DNA of 64,000 bases from Xanthomonas massiliensis (lineage in GTDB: Bacteria; Pseudomonadota; Gammaproteobacteria; Xanthomonadales; Xanthomonadaceae): assembly GCF_900018785.1 (NCBI RefSeq), contig NZ_FCOY01000006.1, positions 1,240,001-1,304,000 on the forward strand, read 5' to 3'. A model generated the notes under the pieces. That model was not told the origin of the DNA and did not search any database. It was given only the letters and a program-made list of their open reading frames with translations. This document shows positions 49,995-60,429 of the stretch, piece by piece. A program made the translations under genes and the position numbers. The number at the start of each line of letters is the position of its first letter. The first letter of the stretch is position 1.

Positions 49995-50998
49995 CCGATA
50001 CCCCTGCCCGCTACGACCTGGTCGCCGACATCGGCGGCACCAACGCCCGCTTCGCCCTGGCCGACGTCGCCGCGGACACGCCGCTGGACCTGGGCAGCGT
50101 GCGCAGCTTCGCGGTCACCGACTTCCCCTCGCTGGGCCACGCCGCCCAGCATTACCTGGACGAGATCGGCCAGGACGCGCGCCGCGGCGTGTTCGCGGTG
50201 GCCGGCCGCGTGGACGGCGACGAGGCCCGCATCACCAACCACCCGTGGGTGATCTCGCGCAGCCGCACCTGCGCGATGCTCGGCTTCGAGCAGCTCGCCC
50301 TGATCAACGATTTCGCCGCCCAGGCCATGGCCATCAGCGCCCTGCGCGCCGAGGACGTCGTGCCGGTCGGCGGCGCCGACTGGACCCCGGCCCCGCTCGA
50401 CCGGCCGCGCAACTACGCGGTGATCGGCCCGGGCACCGGCCTGGGCGTGGGCGGCCTGCTGATCCGCGACGGGCGCTGCTTCCCGCTGGAGACCGAGGGC
50501 GGCCACGTCAGCTTCCCGCCGGGCACGCCGCAGGAGATCCGCATCCTGGAACTGCTTTCCCAGCAGTACGGGCGGGTGTCCAACGAACGCCTGGTCTGCG
50601 GCCCGGGCCTGGTCAACATCCACCGCGCCCTGAGCGAGATGGCCGGCACCGACCCGGGCCTGCCCGGCCCGGCCGACATCACCGCCCGCGCCGCCCAGGG
50701 CGACCCGCTGGCCATGCGCACGGTGGACGTGTTCTGCGCGGTGTTCGGCGCGATCGCCGGCGACCTGGTCCTGGTGCTGGGCGCCTGGGACGGCGTGTTC
50801 CTGACCGGCGGGCTGGTGCCGCGCATGCTCGATTCGCTGCGCCATTCCGGATTCCGCCAGCGCTTCGAGAACAAGGGGCGCTTCTCCCCGAACATGGCCA
50901 GCGTACCCTCGGTGGCGGTGATGCACCCGCATCCCGGGCTGCTGGGCGCGGCCGCCTACGCGGCCGACCTGGAACGCCATCCCCCGACAGGAACCTGA
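49991..50998 (+). CDS. glk: Glucokinase
   Basis: A 335-residue ATP-dependent glucose kinase of the E. coli Glk family (not ROK type). It has DIGGTNARF near 13-21, VAGRVDGDEARITNHPWVIS, LINDFAAQAMA with the catalytic aspartate, GPGTGLGVGGLLIRDGRCFP and ETEGGHVSFPP. It phosphorylates free glucose, as expected if the cell imports glucose or releases it from oligosaccharides. It is coupled to zwf. Confidence 0.95.
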
Positions 50999-51002
50999 TG
51001 CC

Positions 51003-51737
51003 GTGAACGCTCCCCCGCTCCCTCCGGTCCGCGCCAACCGCATCGAGCTGGTCCGCCACCGCAATGCCGCGGACTGGACCGAGGCCGTCGCTGCCGAGAT
51101 CGCCCAGGCCTTGGCCCAGGCGCTCGACGGTGCCGGCCAGGGACGCGTGCTGCTGTCCGGCGGCAGCACCCCGCGCCCGGTCTACGAGGCGCTGGCCGAG
51201 GCGGAGCTGGACTGGGCGCGGGTCGAGTTCGGCCTGGTGGACGAGCGCTGGCTTTCGCCCACGGACCGCGACAGCAATGCCTGGCTGCTGCGCGACACCC
51301 TGGGCGAGGTGCTGGAGGACGCCCATTTCGAACCGCTGGTGCGGCCCGGGCTGGCGCTGGCCGATTGCGTCCATGCCGCCAACGTCCACGCCGGCCATGC
51401 CCGGGCCCCATGCCTGGCCGTGCTCGGCATGGGCGACGACGGGCACACCGCCTCGATGTTTCCCGGATCGCGCGACCTGCCGCGCGTGCTGGCCAGCCAG
51501 TATCCCTACGCCGCGCTCGACGCCACCGGCTGCCCGGGAGCCAACGCCTGGCCGCTGCGCATCACCCTGACCCCGGCCGGGCTGGGCCGGGCGCAACGGC
51601 GCATGCTGCTGCTGCGCGGCGCGCGCAAGCTGGAGGTGCTGCAGGCGGCGCTGGCCGGCGACGACCCGGCCGAGTATCCGATCCGGCTGGCCATGGACCT
51701 GCCCGGCCCGCCGCTGCGCGTGCACTGGTGCGCGTAG
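51003..51737 (+). CDS. pgl: 6-phosphogluconolactonase
   Basis: A 244-residue DevB-type lactonase (LLSGGSTPRPVYEALAEAEL, FGLVDERWLSPTDRDSNAWL, CLAVLGMGDDGHTASMFPGS), the second step after Zwf. It has a GTG start at 51003; the ATG at 50999 is out of frame and meets a stop after two codons. It lies 4 bp after glk. Confidence 0.94.
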   Translation: MNAPPLPPVRANRIELVRHRNAADWTEAVAAEIAQALAQALDGAGQGRVLLSGGSTPRPVYEALAEAELDWARVEFGLVDERWLSPTDRDSNAWLLRDTLGEVLEDAHFEPLVRPGLALADCVHAANVHAGHARAPCLAVLGMGDDGHTASMFPGSRDLPRVLASQYPYAALDATGCPGANAWPLRITLTPAGLGRAQRRMLLLRGARKLEVLQAALAGDDPAEYPIRLAMDLPGPPLRVHWCA

Positions 51738-51773
51738 TGCGCCTGCTCCCACCCGCCCCCGTGCCTGCGTGCA

Positions 51774-51810
51774 CGGGGATCTAAGGAAGAACGGGATGTC
51801 CCCGTTCCAC
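51774..51810 (+). promoter_or_regulatory. Hairpin before edd
   Basis: In the 89-bp pgl-edd gap, GAACGGG-ATGTC-CCCGTTC forms a 7-bp stem. An alternative pairing of ACGGGGA (from about 51774) with TCCCCGT competes with it. There is no U-run, so it is an intercistronic structure rather than a full terminator. Confidence 0.35.
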
Positions 51811-51826
51811 TCATAGCCGACTGCCA

Positions 51827-53743
<1,917 letters not shown>

Positions 53744-53822
53744 ACGGACCACCCCGGGCACCGGCGTCCACGCCGTCCCGGCGGCCCCTGCCCGGCCTCT
53801 TCCGCCACCCACCGAGAACGCC

Positions 53823-54482
53823 ATGACCATCGCCGAACACCAGAACAGGGCCGAAGCCCTGCTGCACGCCGCCGGCATCCTGCCGGTGGTCACCGTGGAC
53901 ACCGTCGACCAGGCCCGCCACGTCGCCGACGCCCTGCTCGAGGGCGGCCTGTCGACCATCGAGCTGACCCTGCGCACGCCGGTGGCGATCGAGGCGCTGG
54001 CCGCGCTCAAGCACGCCCTGCCGCAGGTGGCGATCGGCGCCGGCACCGTGCTCAGCGAATTGCAGCTGCTGCAGTCGGTGGACGCCGGCGCGGACTTCCT
54101 GGTCACGCCCGGCACCCCGGCGCCGCTGGCGCAACTGCTGGCCGACGCGCCGATCCCGGCGGTGCCCGGCGGCGCCACGCCGACCGAACTGCTGGCGCTG
54201 CAGGCGCTGGGCTTCCGCGTGTGCAAGCTGTTCCCGGCCTCGGCGGTGGGCGGCCTGGCCATGGTCAAGGGCCTGGCCGGCCCGTTGGCCGACCTGAAGC
54301 TGTGCCCGACCGGCGGCATCGGCGAGCACAATGCCGCCGACTACCTGGCCCAGCCGAACGTGGTCTGCATCGGCGGTTCGTGGATGGTGCCCCGGCACTG
54401 GCTGGCCGAGGGCCAGTGGGGCCAGGTCAGGCAGGCCGCGGCCGCGGCCGCGGCGCTGATCCGCGACGCGCGCGCGGGCTGA
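53823..54482 (+). CDS. eda: 2-dehydro-3-deoxy-phosphogluconate aldolase
   Basis: A 219-residue class I aldolase splitting KDPG into pyruvate and glyceraldehyde 3-phosphate, the last Entner-Doudoroff step. It has GGLSTIELTLRTP, IGAGTVLSELQLLQSVDAGA, the Schiff-base Lys135 in VCKLFPAS, and LCPTGGIGEHNAADYL. It ends the operon zwf-glk-pgl-edd-eda and is convergent with the discoidin-domain gene. Confidence 0.96.
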   Translation: MTIAEHQNRAEALLHAAGILPVVTVDTVDQARHVADALLEGGLSTIELTLRTPVAIEALAALKHALPQVAIGAGTVLSELQLLQSVDAGADFLVTPGTPAPLAQLLADAPIPAVPGGATPTELLALQALGFRVCKLFPASAVGGLAMVKGLAGPLADLKLCPTGGIGEHNAADYLAQPNVVCIGGSWMVPRHWLAEGQWGQVRQAAAAAAALIRDARAG

Positions 54483-54510
54483 TCCGCGACGCCGGCGGCC
54501 GGCACCGATA

Positions 54511-54531
54511 CCGCCGCTCCTTGGGCGGCGG
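54511..54531. terminator. Hairpin between convergent eda and discoidin-protein genes
   Basis: CCGCCGC / GCGGCGG stem with a 7-nt loop in a 59-bp gap. There is no T-run on either strand, so this is only a possible bidirectional end signal. Confidence 0.35.
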
Positions 54532-54541
54532 CCGGTCCCGC

Positions 54542-57500
54542 TCAACGGCCGGCGTCGGCCTTCAGCGCGGCCGCCGGCACGGTGATCTCCACCCGGGCCG
54601 GGACGTGGTCGATGTGCAGCTCGTTGCCCTGCCATGCCGCGTCCTGGCCGTCCACCTGGGCATCGCCGGGCGAGCCGGCGTATGGCCACGGCAACACCAG
54701 GCCCTGCGCCGGCATCGAGGTCAGGCCCTCGGCCACGGCCAGCACGAGCTTGCGGCCCTTGCGCTGCAGCCGGTAGTTGAGCGGGCCCCACGGCGTGCGC
54801 AGCCCTTCGATCGCCACCCCGTCGTCGTCGAACCAGCGTGCCGGCAGGCCGGCCGCCAGCACCAGCGCATCGCCGTCGCGTTCGTAGGCGAACATGTCCA
54901 GGGCCGAGCGCACGAAGTCCGAGGCCACCCAGGCGTGCGGCAGGTCGCCCAGGAAGAACGGCGTGCGCGGCGTGGCCGAGACCACCTCGGCCCACTGGTT
55001 CCAGGCCTGCGGCTGGCGGTCGGCGAGGAAGAACTGCGCCGCCTGCCAGGCCCGGTCGCGCCAGCCCAGGCGCACGAAGGCGCCGACGTTGCGCCATTCG
55101 TAGGGCGTGTAGTCCTTCCAGGGGCGGGTACCGTCGCGGCGCGCGGCGAACCCGTTCCAATAGCGTTCGAACGTGCCGTCCAGCAAGGCCGGCGGCAGGC
55201 GCGCCTGTTCGCCGCCCGGCACCAGCGCCACCGTCGTCGAGGTCGGATCGAAATCGCCCAGCTCGGCCGACCCGGGCACGTAGTCGATGCCATGGCCGGC
55301 CACCGCGGTGGCGATCGATGCTTCCAGGTCCTGGCGGAACTCGTCCAGCGCCATGGCGTAGGGTTCGACCAGTTCGGGCTGCTGCGCCTGGGCCAGGGCC
55401 ACCGCGTCGCGATAGCCGGCCAGCGCCCAGAAATCGTCCCAGTACGCATGCATCGGCTTGGCCGAATAGCCCTCGTGGCTGATCGAGGCCGGCATCAGCC
55501 CGTAGAACGCCGGATCGCGGGCGCGGTTGGCCTCGGTGCGCTCGCTCTGGCGCAGCTGTTCCATGTAGTTCCAGGCGCCCTGCACGTGCGGCCACATCGA
55601 CGCCAGGAACGCCTCGTCGCCGGTGTAGCGCCAGTACTCGGCCACCGCGTGGATCAGTTCGCCGTGGCTGTCGTTCTCGGGCACCGGATCGCTGCCGCGC
55701 TCGTCCACGCAGCACGGCACCATGCCGTTGCCGAACTGGAACGGCGCATACCAGGCCAGGTAGTCGCGCACCGCGTCCTCGCGCCCCAATCGCAGCAGGC
55801 CCTCGGAGATCATCGCGCCGTCGCGGATCCAGCTGCGCGCATAGGAACGCGTGCCCGGCTGCAGGCGCGGGCCGACCCGCGAGATCAGCATGTGCGCCAG
55901 CGCGGTGCGCAGCGTGTCGGCCAGCATCTGGCCCTCGGCCGGGACCTGCACGCGCACCCGGTCGAGCTTGTCGTGCCAGGACTGGGCCACCGCCTGCTGG
56001 GCGCGGGCGGCATCGAACCCCGCCGGGACCCCGGCCACGCCGGTCTGCGGCACCACCAGGTCCACCTCGCGGCTCTGCCCCGGCTCCAGGTGCCAGCGGT
56101 AAAGCAACGCGCCGGAGGCCAGCCCGGTGGCATCGTCCACCGCCGTGGTCGGGGGCACGTCGCCCTTGCGCGCCAGGTGCATGGCGTCCATCTCGCTGTC
56201 GAAGGCGGTGGCGAAGCCCGCGTCCGGCGCCTGCACCGCGAACACCCGCGGCTTGCCGTTGACGCTGACCCGGCCGCCCTCCACCGCCAGCTTGTCGATG
56301 CGGCTGATGCCGCCGACCGTATTGAGGAACTGGGTCGGCGGGTTGACCTGGAACGGCCGCACCGCCAGCGCCAGCACGTAGTCGCGCGCCTGCTTGCCGG
56401 GGTTGCTCAGGCGGTAGCGCGCGACCAGCTGGGCGTTGCCCGGCTGGCCCTGCACGAACGCGGTGACCTGCAGGCCGAAGGCGTCGTGGCTCCAGTCCAC
56501 GCTGGGGATGGGCAGGTAGCCGTCCTGCAGGCGCTGGCCGGCCTTCACGTCGCTCCAGCCCACGCGCTTGCCGTCCACCACCACGAACGGCTCGATGCTG
56601 AAGCCGCCCTTGCCCACCTCGACCGCGCCATCTTCGCCGAGCAGGCCCTGGTCGAGCCCGCCGTCCAGGCCGACGATGGTCCAGTACGGCTGCTGGCCGC
56701 TGAACCCGCGCGGGAACGTGCCCGGCGCATTGAGTCGGGCGACCGAGGCGATGAAGTCGTTGGGCGTGTCGGCGAACTCCAGCGGCTGGATCGCGATTTC
56801 CTTGATGCCGTAGCGCCAGTTCGGCCCGTCGGCCAGATCGAAGCGCAGGTAGCGCGCCTCGGTGCCAGGCAGCGCCAGCCAGTCGGTGCCGCCGGCACCG
56901 GCGGTGACCTGGCGCAGGACCTTCCAGCCGCGCCCGTCGAGCGAGCCGCGCACCGCGTAGTGCGACGCCTCCAGCCCCGGCACCCACTGCACGATCGCCC
57001 CGCCCAGCTCGCGCACCCGGCCCAGGTCCAGCGTCACCGTCTGCTGGCGCACCCCGGCGCTGAGCCAGTAGCTGGCCGGGTTGCCGTCGGCGATGCGCTG
57101 CTCCAGCGCCGGCGCGGTATCGGTGCTGACCGTGGCCACGTACGGCGAATGGTCCTCGGCCGCGAGCGGACGCAGGGCGAGCTTGTCGAAGCAGACCGAG
57201 CCCTTGCCGCCCACCCGGTTGTAGACCGTGAACTCCACGTCCTGGCTGTCGCGCGGCACCGGGTCGGCACCCGGCCCCCAGGCCTTGCTGATCTGGCGCT
57301 TGCGGTAGTGCACCAGTGACCACTTGCGCGAGAAGGCGTACGCCGGGCGGTTCACCCACCACACGTTGTCGCCGCTGGCGTCGATGAGCTTGAACTGCAG
57401 GTCGTTGGCCGGCGAGGCGCCGCTGACCGCGAAGCTGAATTCGTAGTTGTCCGGGTAGTGGATCGGCAGCTTGCGGCGGATGCCGACGTAGCCGGACACG

Positions 57501-57703
57501 CCGTTGAAGTCGTAGTCCAGGCACAGGGCGCGGCCGCCGCCGATGCCGGCGACACTGCGCAGGCTGCCGCTGACCTGGGTGGAGGCCACGACCTGCCAGG
57601 CCGAGGCGTCGTCGAAGTCGTCCAGCAGCGCGGCGCGCGCCGGCGCCACCCCGCCCGTCAGCACCATGCCGGAAAGCAGCCACACCGCCAAACCGTAACG
57701 CAT
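54542..57703 (-). CDS. Secreted discoidin-domain and six-hairpin glycosidase-like protein
   Basis: A 1053-residue exported protein. The signal peptide ends near VAPARA (residue 24). An N-terminal jelly-roll region (about 26-180, LLDDFDDASAWQVVASTQVS) is followed by an F5/8-type C (discoidin) domain (about 195-310, RYLRFDLADG at its end), a beta-rich middle part (about 320-580), and an (alpha/alpha)6 toroid (about 600-960) with YARSWIRDGAMISEGLLRLG, NGMVPCCVDERG and VPENDSHGELIHAVAEYWRY. A C-terminal beta domain resembles those of GH78/GH65-like clan members. No exact glycoside hydrolase family is assigned. It lies downstream of the glucan importer genes, so it probably acts on the same glucan. 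Confidence 0.75.
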   Translation of the reverse strand: MRYGLAVWLLSGMVLTGGVAPARAALLDDFDDASAWQVVASTQVSGSLRSVAGIGGGRALCLDYDFNGVSGYVGIRRKLPIHYPDNYEFSFAVSGASPANDLQFKLIDASGDNVWWVNRPAYAFSRKWSLVHYRKRQISKAWGPGADPVPRDSQDVEFTVYNRVGGKGSVCFDKLALRPLAAEDHSPYVATVSTDTAPALEQRIADGNPASYWLSAGVRQQTVTLDLGRVRELGGAIVQWVPGLEASHYAVRGSLDGRGWKVLRQVTAGAGGTDWLALPGTEARYLRFDLADGPNWRYGIKEIAIQPLEFADTPNDFIASVARLNAPGTFPRGFSGQQPYWTIVGLDGGLDQGLLGEDGAVEVGKGGFSIEPFVVVDGKRVGWSDVKAGQRLQDGYLPIPSVDWSHDAFGLQVTAFVQGQPGNAQLVARYRLSNPGKQARDYVLALAVRPFQVNPPTQFLNTVGGISRIDKLAVEGGRVSVNGKPRVFAVQAPDAGFATAFDSEMDAMHLARKGDVPPTTAVDDATGLASGALLYRWHLEPGQSREVDLVVPQTGVAGVPAGFDAARAQQAVAQSWHDKLDRVRVQVPAEGQMLADTLRTALAHMLISRVGPRLQPGTRSYARSWIRDGAMISEGLLRLGREDAVRDYLAWYAPFQFGNGMVPCCVDERGSDPVPENDSHGELIHAVAEYWRYTGDEAFLASMWPHVQGAWNYMEQLRQSERTEANRARDPAFYGLMPASISHEGYSAKPMHAYWDDFWALAGYRDAVALAQAQQPELVEPYAMALDEFRQDLEASIATAVAGHGIDYVPGSAELGDFDPTSTTVALVPGGEQARLPPALLDGTFERYWNGFAARRDGTRPWKDYTPYEWRNVGAFVRLGWRDRAWQAAQFFLADRQPQAWNQWAEVVSATPRTPFFLGDLPHAWVASDFVRSALDMFAYERDGDALVLAAGLPARWFDDDGVAIEGLRTPWGPLNYRLQRKGRKLVLAVAEGLTSMPAQGLVLPWPYAGSPGDAQVDGQDAAWQGNELHIDHVPARVEITVPAAALKADAGR

Positions 57704-58664
57704 TCTTCCAACCTCAGTCCCATGGACCGGACATTCCGCCCGGATGCCTGCAAACGATGTGGCCGTCCCCTGCAGGACGACCGGCCGGTCGCCGGATGCG
57801 GGCGACTACCCTGAAACGTGCCGACGGCGGCCTCCCGGCACGATCTTCTCCTTCCTTACCGCCACGCCGGCGCGGCCGGGCCGCGGCATCCCTTCCCGCC
57901 GCCGTTCCACGCTTCCGGCCGGGCCCGGCGCGCACCGGGCCCGGTAGGCATCGCGGCCAGCGCCGATTGTGCCAGCCGCGGCGGCCTTGCGGTCCATGGC
58001 CACGCCGTCCCTGGCGCCGGCGATGGTCTTCCACGCCGGCGAGCAGGCCATCGCGGCGATGCGCGCCAACGATGCGCAGGCTCCCGGGCGTCCGAGGGGG
58101 CCGCCGTCCTCGCCTTCGCGTCGCAGGCTCCGGATACCATCCGGGCTGCCGGCCCGGCATGGGGCGTCGGGCCGACCGCGGCAGGAGTGGCAGTACCACC
58201 CGCGGCACGGGCCGGCGATGCGCGCCAATGATGCGCTGGCTCCCGGGCGTCCGAGGGGGCCGCCGTCGCCTTCGCGTCGCAGGCTCCGGATACTGTCCGG
58301 GCTGCCGGCCCGGCATGGGGCGTCGGGCCGACCGCGGCAGGAGTGGCAGTACCGCCCCGCGGCACGGGCGGGCGATGACCCTGGCCGGACGCCAGGACGT
58401 ACGCGTGCCGGTACCACGCAAGCGCCGTGCCACCGGCATCGCACTGCCCTCCAGGACGCCACGTCACGGGATCCGGCGATCCCGGCCCGGACGTCCACGA
58501 CCGGACGCTCCCAGCAACGCGAGCCCGCGCCCCGCAGGCGTCCTCGCCGCAGGTACCCTGCTGCCGTCCCGGTCGAGGCATCGCGCGCTTCGGCACATCT
58601 GGCCCGGCCATCGCTGGCCGGACGTTTGCAATCGCGCGGAGCGGTGCCACGCAAGCGTGCCTGC
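57704..58664. other. 961-bp spacer with repeats and no recognisable gene
   Basis: This gap separates the importer permease gene from the discoidin-protein gene, both on the minus strand. It contains the 159-bp direct repeats. Single words such as TGGCCGGACG followed by ACGCAAGCG recur at about 58383-58420 and 58616-58650. Reading frames across it are low-complexity Arg/Pro/Gly and match no family I know. It must also hold the promoter of the discoidin-protein gene, since the distance is large, but I could not mark one with confidence. Confidence 0.55.
58055..58377. repeat. 159-bp direct tandem repeat, two copies plus a stub
   Basis: Copy 1 is 58055-58213 and copy 2 is 58214-58370, starting GGCGATGCGCGCCAA and sharing CTCCCGGGCGTCCGAGGGGG, CTTCGCGTCGCAGGCTCCGG and GACCGCGGCAGGAGTGGCAG. 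They differ at only a few positions (for example a 3-bp deletion in copy 2). A third stub GGCGATG begins at 58371. Confidence 0.9.
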
Positions 58665-59501
58665 TCACCCCTTCACGCTGCCCAGCAGCAGGCCCTGGAT
58701 GTAGTAGCGCTGCAGCAGCAGGAACAGCGCCAGCACCGGCAGCACGGTGACCACCGCGCCGGCCATCATCATCTCCACGTCCATGATGTGTTCGCGCGAG
58801 AGCGTGGCCAGGGCGACCGGCAGGGTGTAGTGGTCCTGGTCGGTGAGCACGATCAGCGGCCACATGAAATCGTTCCACGAGGCCATGAAAGTGAAGATCG
58901 CCAGGGTCACCAGTACCGGCTTGAGCATCGGCAGCACGATCTGGAAGAAGATGCGCAGCTCTCCCGCTCCGTCGATGCGCGCGGCCTCCAGCAGTTCGTC
59001 GGGGATGCTGCGCGCGTACTGGCGCACCAGGAAGATGCCGAACACCGTCGCCAACGCCGGCAGGATCACCCCGCCGAAGCTGTTGACCAGGTGCAGCTGC
59101 TTCATCAACAGGAACAGCGGCAGCATCGCCACCTGCGCCGGGATCACCAGCGCCCCGAGCAGGATCTGGAACAGGCGCTCGCGGCCGCGGAACGGCAGCT
59201 TGGCGAAGGCATAGCCGGCCAGCGTGTTGACCAGCAGCGAGCCCAGGGTGATGGCCACCGACACCAGCAGGCTGTTGGCGAAGTTGCCGGCCATGCCGGT
59301 GCGCGCCAGCAGCGCGTGGTAGTTCTCCAGCGTGGCGTGGGCCGGCAGCAGCGGCGGCGGGAAGCGGCTGGCCTCGCCCGGATGCATGAACGAGACCGCC
59401 ACCATCCACAGCAGCGGGGCCACGCTCAACGCCGCCAGCGCCGCCAGGGCGCCGTTGATCCACCAGGCGGTCCAGCGCGACTGCCCCACTTCCCGGCTCA
59501 T
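58665..59501 (-). CDS. Sugar ABC transporter permease (MalG type)
   Basis: A 278-residue inner-membrane permease with six hydrophobic helices. The EAA loop that contacts the ATPase is ELLEAARIDGAGELRIFFQI. The C-terminus has RYYIQGLLLGSVKG, typical of the MalG/UgpE/AraQ group. The ATG at 59501 is preferred over a GTG at 59534. It lies 46 bp after the first permease. No ATPase gene is adjacent. Confidence 0.92.
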   Translation of the reverse strand: MSREVGQSRWTAWWINGALAALAALSVAPLLWMVAVSFMHPGEASRFPPPLLPAHATLENYHALLARTGMAGNFANSLLVSVAITLGSLLVNTLAGYAFAKLPFRGRERLFQILLGALVIPAQVAMLPLFLLMKQLHLVNSFGGVILPALATVFGIFLVRQYARSIPDELLEAARIDGAGELRIFFQIVLPMLKPVLVTLAIFTFMASWNDFMWPLIVLTDQDHYTLPVALATLSREHIMDVEMMMAGAVVTVLPVLALFLLLQRYYIQGLLLGSVKG

Positions 59502-59547
59502 GAGGAACGCCCCGCGCGCCGGGAGGGACAGCACCGTTGCGAGGAAC

Positions 59548-60429
59548 TCATACCAACCCCTTCCTGCGCCCCAGGCGCAGCATCACGCTGGTCACCGCGA
59601 GGATGATCAGGAACAGCAGGAACGCCACCGCCGAGGCGCGGCCCAGGCTCCACCACTTGAAGCCCTCGTCGAACATGAAATACAGCACGCTGACCGTGCT
59701 CTGCAGCGGATCGCCGCGGGTCATCACGTAGGGCTCGGCGAACAGCTGGAAATAGCCGGACACGGTGATCACCCCGACCACCAGCAGCACCGGTCCGAGC
59801 ATCGGCAGGGTGATGTGCAGGAACTGCTGCCACTTGTTGGCGCCGTCGATGCGCGCGGCCTCGTACAGGTCCTGCGGGATGGCCTGCAGGCCGGCCAGCA
59901 GGATCACCATGTTGTAGCCGAAGTTCTTCCATACCGCGAACAGGATGATGGTCGGCATCGCCCAGTGCGGATCGCCGAGCCAGTCCACCGGTCCCAGCCC
60001 GAGGTGGCCCAGCGCCCAGTTCACCAGGCCGTAGCTGGTGTGGAACAGGTAGCGCCAGATCACCGCCACGGCCACCAGCGTGGTCACCACCGGGGCGAAC
60101 AGCGCAGTACGGAACAGCGCGCGCAGGCGCGCGGCCGGCGCATTGAGCAACATGGCCGCGCACAGCGACACCGCGATGGACAGCGGCACGCCGACCACGA
60201 CGAAGTACAGCGTGTTGCCCAGCGACTTCCAGAACAGCGGGGTGCGCAGCAGGTCCAGGTAGTTGCCGAGGGCGACGAAGCGCAGGTGGTGCAGGTCGGC
60301 CAGCGCGTACAGGTCGAAGTCGGTCAGGCTGAGCAGCAGCGCGGCCAGCACCGGCAGGCCGAAGAACAGGCCCAGCACCAGCAGCGCCGGCGCGGCGAAC
60401 ACCCAGCCGGCGAGCGAGGAGGTCTTCAT
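59548..60429 (-). CDS. Sugar ABC transporter permease (MalF/UgpA type)
   Basis: A 293-residue permease with six helices and the EAA loop DLYEAARIDGANKWQQFLHI. Other landmarks are WVFAAPALLVLGLFFGLPVL at the start and VISGYF-type VITVSGYFQLFAEPYVMT. Its ATG overlaps the binding-protein stop by 4 bp, so the two are coupled. It forms the pair with the MalG-type permease downstream. Confidence 0.93.
   Translation of the reverse strand: MKTSSLAGWVFAAPALLVLGLFFGLPVLAALLLSLTDFDLYALADLHHLRFVALGNYLDLLRTPLFWKSLGNTLYFVVVGVPLSIAVSLCAAMLLNAPAARLRALFRTALFAPVVTTLVAVAVIWRYLFHTSYGLVNWALGHLGLGPVDWLGDPHWAMPTIILFAVWKNFGYNMVILLAGLQAIPQDLYEAARIDGANKWQQFLHITLPMLGPVLLVVGVITVSGYFQLFAEPYVMTRGDPLQSTVSVLYFMFDEGFKWWSLGRASAVAFLLFLIILAVTSVMLRLGRRKGLV

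Noticed and set aside
57704-57800. A third LacI-type site before the discoidin-protein gene (TGCAAACGATGTGG)
   Set aside because: Only the left half matches; the right half lacks the TT(A/C)CA arm.
58055-58377. Possible CRISPR-like array
   Set aside because: The unit is 159 bp with only two copies, has no short repeat-spacer structure, and no cas genes are present.
57714-58439. Arg/Pro-rich frames in the 961-bp spacer
   Set aside because: They change composition with the repeats, have no ribosome site, and several overlapping frames look equally good.
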